From Candidatus Tepidiaquacellales bacterium UBA6667 (GTDB lineage Bacteria; Bacteroidota; Ignavibacteria; Tepidaquicellales; Tepidaquicellaceae): a stretch of DNA of 7,005 nucleotides. The notes under the pieces are model-generated. The model made no database searches. It had not been told where the DNA came from and saw nothing but the letters and a program-made list of their open reading frames with translations. Location: assembly GCA_002455255.1 (NCBI GenBank), contig DKKL01000038.1, positions 60,266 through 67,270 of the forward strand, read 5' to 3'. This document shows positions 5,373-7,005 of this stretch, piece after piece (the stretch's first letter is position 1; the number at the start of each line of letters is the position of its first letter). Position numbers and translations under genes: made by a program.

Positions 5373-5390
5373 AAAAATAATTTTTCTAAA

Positions 5391-6242
5391 ATGCGATATA
5401 TTATATTTTCGTTTTTATTTACTTTTGGTTTCATCACCGGTGAGTTAAAATCTCAAAGCGAATATCAATCACCTTATACAATCAAATATACTTTTTCTAA
5501 GGATTCATTGATTTATGATATACTGAATACGGACAGAGGGGATTATAAAAATTCTTCCACAACGGAATATTCAGATTGGTATTCAAGTGCGACAAAGAAA
5601 AAATACGGGGGATGGGGACCTGCAACAATTCAATATTCAACACCGGAAATAATAAACGGAAGATCAGCGGACTGGATGAGAGAGAGACTGATAGCAGTTG
5701 CAACAATGTTTTTGGGATATGGATATCAGCATCATCACATTCCGGATTGGGATCCTCCGACCGGATGGCCATGGAAAAAAACCTGTATGGGTTCAAACGG
5801 AAAAGGAGTTGATTGCAGTAACTTTACGGCATATATATATAATTTAGGATTTGGAGTAAAACTAAACAGCAATACACTTACACAATCAAACACACAAAAT
5901 TTATCAGATATAAGTAACGGACTATTTGAAACAGCAGAGTTAATTCAAGAGCCGGCATCATATGAAGATTTTGTTACAACTTTCAAACCCGGAGATTTGT
6001 TATTTATAAAAGCGGCAAACAACAAACCTGTATCACATGTTATAGTTTGGCTTGGATATATGGGAGTAAATGCAGACGGTTCGCCAAGCGGAACACCATT
6101 GATAATGGACAGTCACGGAGCGGAAGTGAAAGATTCAAACGGAAATGAAATACCCTGCGGAATACACATCAGACCGTTTGAAAAAACCAGTTGGTATTAC
6201 AATAAATTTTCACATGCTTTGAGAATTATCGGTTCGAGATAA
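5391..6242 (+). CDS. Exported NlpC/P60-like cysteine hydrolase with a conserved-looking QHHHIPDW region
   Basis: A 283-aa protein from the ATG at 5391. The frame extends to a TTG at 5370, but that codon is part of the TATATTTG promoter box. Residues 1-22 form a signal peptide (MRYIIF, hydrophobic FLFTFGF core), so it acts outside the cytoplasm. The NlpC/P60 pattern is clear: catalytic Cys142 in GVDCSNFTAYIY (139-150), PGDLLFI (200-206), catalytic His216 in PVSHVIVWLGYMG (213-225), and a third polar residue, His242, in MDSHGAEV (239-246). The family cleaves peptide bonds of cell-wall peptidoglycan or related amides. The DCSN variant replaces the usual DCSG. The N-terminal part contains GYGYQHHHIPDWDPP (109-123), which is not part of standard NlpC/P60 and hints at a distinct subfamily. 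Cys132 and Cys256 could form a disulfide. A 31-bp gap to the next gene suggests co-transcription. Confidence 0.85.
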   Translation: MRYIIFSFLFTFGFITGELKSQSEYQSPYTIKYTFSKDSLIYDILNTDRGDYKNSSTTEYSDWYSSATKKKYGGWGPATIQYSTPEIINGRSADWMRERLIAVATMFLGYGYQHHHIPDWDPPTGWPWKKTCMGSNGKGVDCSNFTAYIYNLGFGVKLNSNTLTQSNTQNLSDISNGLFETAELIQEPASYEDFVTTFKPGDLLFIKAANNKPVSHVIVWLGYMGVNADGSPSGTPLIMDSHGAEVKDSNGNEIPCGIHIRPFEKTSWYYNKFSHALRIIGSR

Positions 6243-6273
6243 TAAAGATATATTAAAGAGCAAAAAAGGTGAG

Positions 6274-7005
6274 ATGAAAAACAATATATCAATACAGATA
6301 TTACGGTCATTCAGTAAAAATGATTTAAAAGATTTTGAAGATTTTATAAATTCAACCTACCATAATTCCAATAAGAAAATCACGATACTTTTTGGAGTGA
6401 TTAAAAATTCGTTTAAAGCACAAAATGACAATTTACTTGAAAGAGAAAGTTTGTTTAAAAAGTTATATGCAGGAAAAGAATTTAACAATCAGATTCTAAA
6501 AAATTTATTTTCAGAATTTCATAAATTGATAAGACAATACCTTGCCATAAAACATATAGACAGAAATCTTCCACAGCAGAATTTATTTTTTATAAATGAA
6601 CTCCTTGAACGGAATGCCTTGCAAATAGCCGAGAGATATATAAATGAAGAGTTGGCAAAGCTTGATGATAAAGAGATACGAAGCGAAACGCATTTTGAAG
6701 ATAAATTGAATTTATTAAATGCGATTGATTTGATACAGGTGAATTATGATTCATTTGCAAAAAAGCCTGAGATATTTATAAGCAGGGGTAATTATTTAAT
6801 ATTAATTTTTTTCATAAAGTTATTTGAAGATTTAAACGATAATCTTTTGATAGCGGAGAATTTCAAATCTGAAGCAGATGTAAACCCATTAATGAATTTT
6901 TTGAAATTTATTGACCTGAACGGATATATAGAGTTTATACAGAATCGTTATCCGGAGATAAGTGATTTAATATCGATTTATTATACGATGTATCTTTCGA
7001 GAGTG
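6274..7005 (+). CDS. N-terminal part of a helical conserved hypothetical protein, cut by the window edge
   Basis: The frame opens with ATG at 6274, preceded by AAGG (6266-6269), and stays open for 244 codons to the window end, so the gene is partial at its 3' side. The protein has no signal peptide and no clear membrane segment. It is predicted mostly helical and rich in Lys, Asn, Leu and Phe. The opening pattern LRSFSKNDLKDFEDFINSTYHN (10-31), with LFKKLYAGKEFNN (60-72) and an LFSEFHKLIRQYLA helix (78-91), resembles a large family of uncharacterised 450-550 aa proteins in Bacteroidota and Ignavibacteria (from memory). No enzymatic motif is visible. It probably shares a transcript with the NlpC/P60 gene, but a functional link is not shown. 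Confidence 0.8.
   Translation, partial: MKNNISIQILRSFSKNDLKDFEDFINSTYHNSNKKITILFGVIKNSFKAQNDNLLERESLFKKLYAGKEFNNQILKNLFSEFHKLIRQYLAIKHIDRNLPQQNLFFINELLERNALQIAERYINEELAKLDDKEIRSETHFEDKLNLLNAIDLIQVNYDSFAKKPEIFISRGNYLILIFFIKLFEDLNDNLLIAENFKSEADVNPLMNFLKFIDLNGYIEFIQNRYPEISDLISIYYTMYLSRV

Larger units (their letters stand above)
4794..5390. other. Divergent intergenic region between the transporter and the NlpC/P60 gene
   Basis: No gene was found. Bases 4794-4862 are AT-rich and must hold the transporter promoter (minus strand). Bases 4863-5283 are GC-richer repeats: a nested hairpin, one deleted MITE-like element, the 42-bp unit and two 101-bp units. Bases 5284-5390 return to AT-rich sequence with a short palindrome and the promoter of the rightward gene. 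Confidence 0.75.

Noticed and set aside
5497..5812. Open frames on both strands inside the NlpC/P60 gene (5497-5796 minus, 5576-5812 plus)
   Set aside because: Both overlap the well-supported hydrolase frame and encode no recognisable features.
1..7005. tRNA, rRNA or riboswitch
   Set aside because: No cloverleaf, rRNA-like or recognisable aptamer sequence was seen on either strand by eye.

Overview
The window is AT-rich and comes from a bacterium of the Bacteroidota/Chlorobiota/Ignavibacteriota group. The best evidence is the protein at 368-2038. It ends in a type IX secretion (Por) sorting domain of the NYPNPFNP type, which is especially common in Ignavibacteria-like genomes. Supporting signs are a TAnnTTTG-type promoter box (TATATTTG at 5365-5372), few strong Shine-Dalgarno sites, and a SatD-family gene next to a DUF3307-related membrane protein. 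The species cannot be named from the sequence.

Layout. (1) 3-266 (+): the 3' end of a gene cut by the window edge, ending in a histidine-phosphotransfer (Hpt)-like domain. (2) 368-2038 (+): a secreted, Asp-box (sialidase-like) beta-propeller protein with a T9SS sorting tail. It is closed by a perfect 15-bp hairpin at 2053-2085, shared with the converging operon. (3) 3080-2058 (-): a two-gene operon of a SatD-family protein (cyclase-like fold plus helix-turn-helix) and a small membrane protein matching only the C-terminal part of DUF3307 proteins. Two 20-bp direct repeats, each a near-palindrome, lie against the satD start codon and look like an operator. (4) 3252-3532: GC-richer intergenic repeats. 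(5) 4793-3603 (-): a 12-TM major facilitator transporter. (6) 4863-5283: a second repeat cluster related to the first. (7) 5391-6242 (+): an exported NlpC/P60-like cysteine hydrolase. It is followed 31 bp later by (8) 6274-7005 (+), the start of a helical protein of unknown function that runs off the window.

How the parts relate. The Hpt fragment, the secreted propeller, the transporter and the NlpC/P60 protein look like ordinary, mostly independent genes. The propeller and the NlpC/P60 protein are exported; the transporter and the DUF3307-like protein sit in the inner membrane. The most interesting unit is the satD operon, where a putative ligand-sensing or cyclase-like regulator with its own DNA-binding domain sits behind a doubled palindromic site, with a membrane partner of unknown function. 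The repeat clusters consist of three 69-83 bp elements with short terminal inverted repeats, several half-elements, a duplicated 101-bp unit and a nested hairpin. They bracket the transporter in the same orientation and share an exact 42-bp sequence, so they could recombine. No rRNA, tRNA, CRISPR array, transposase gene or origin was recognised.
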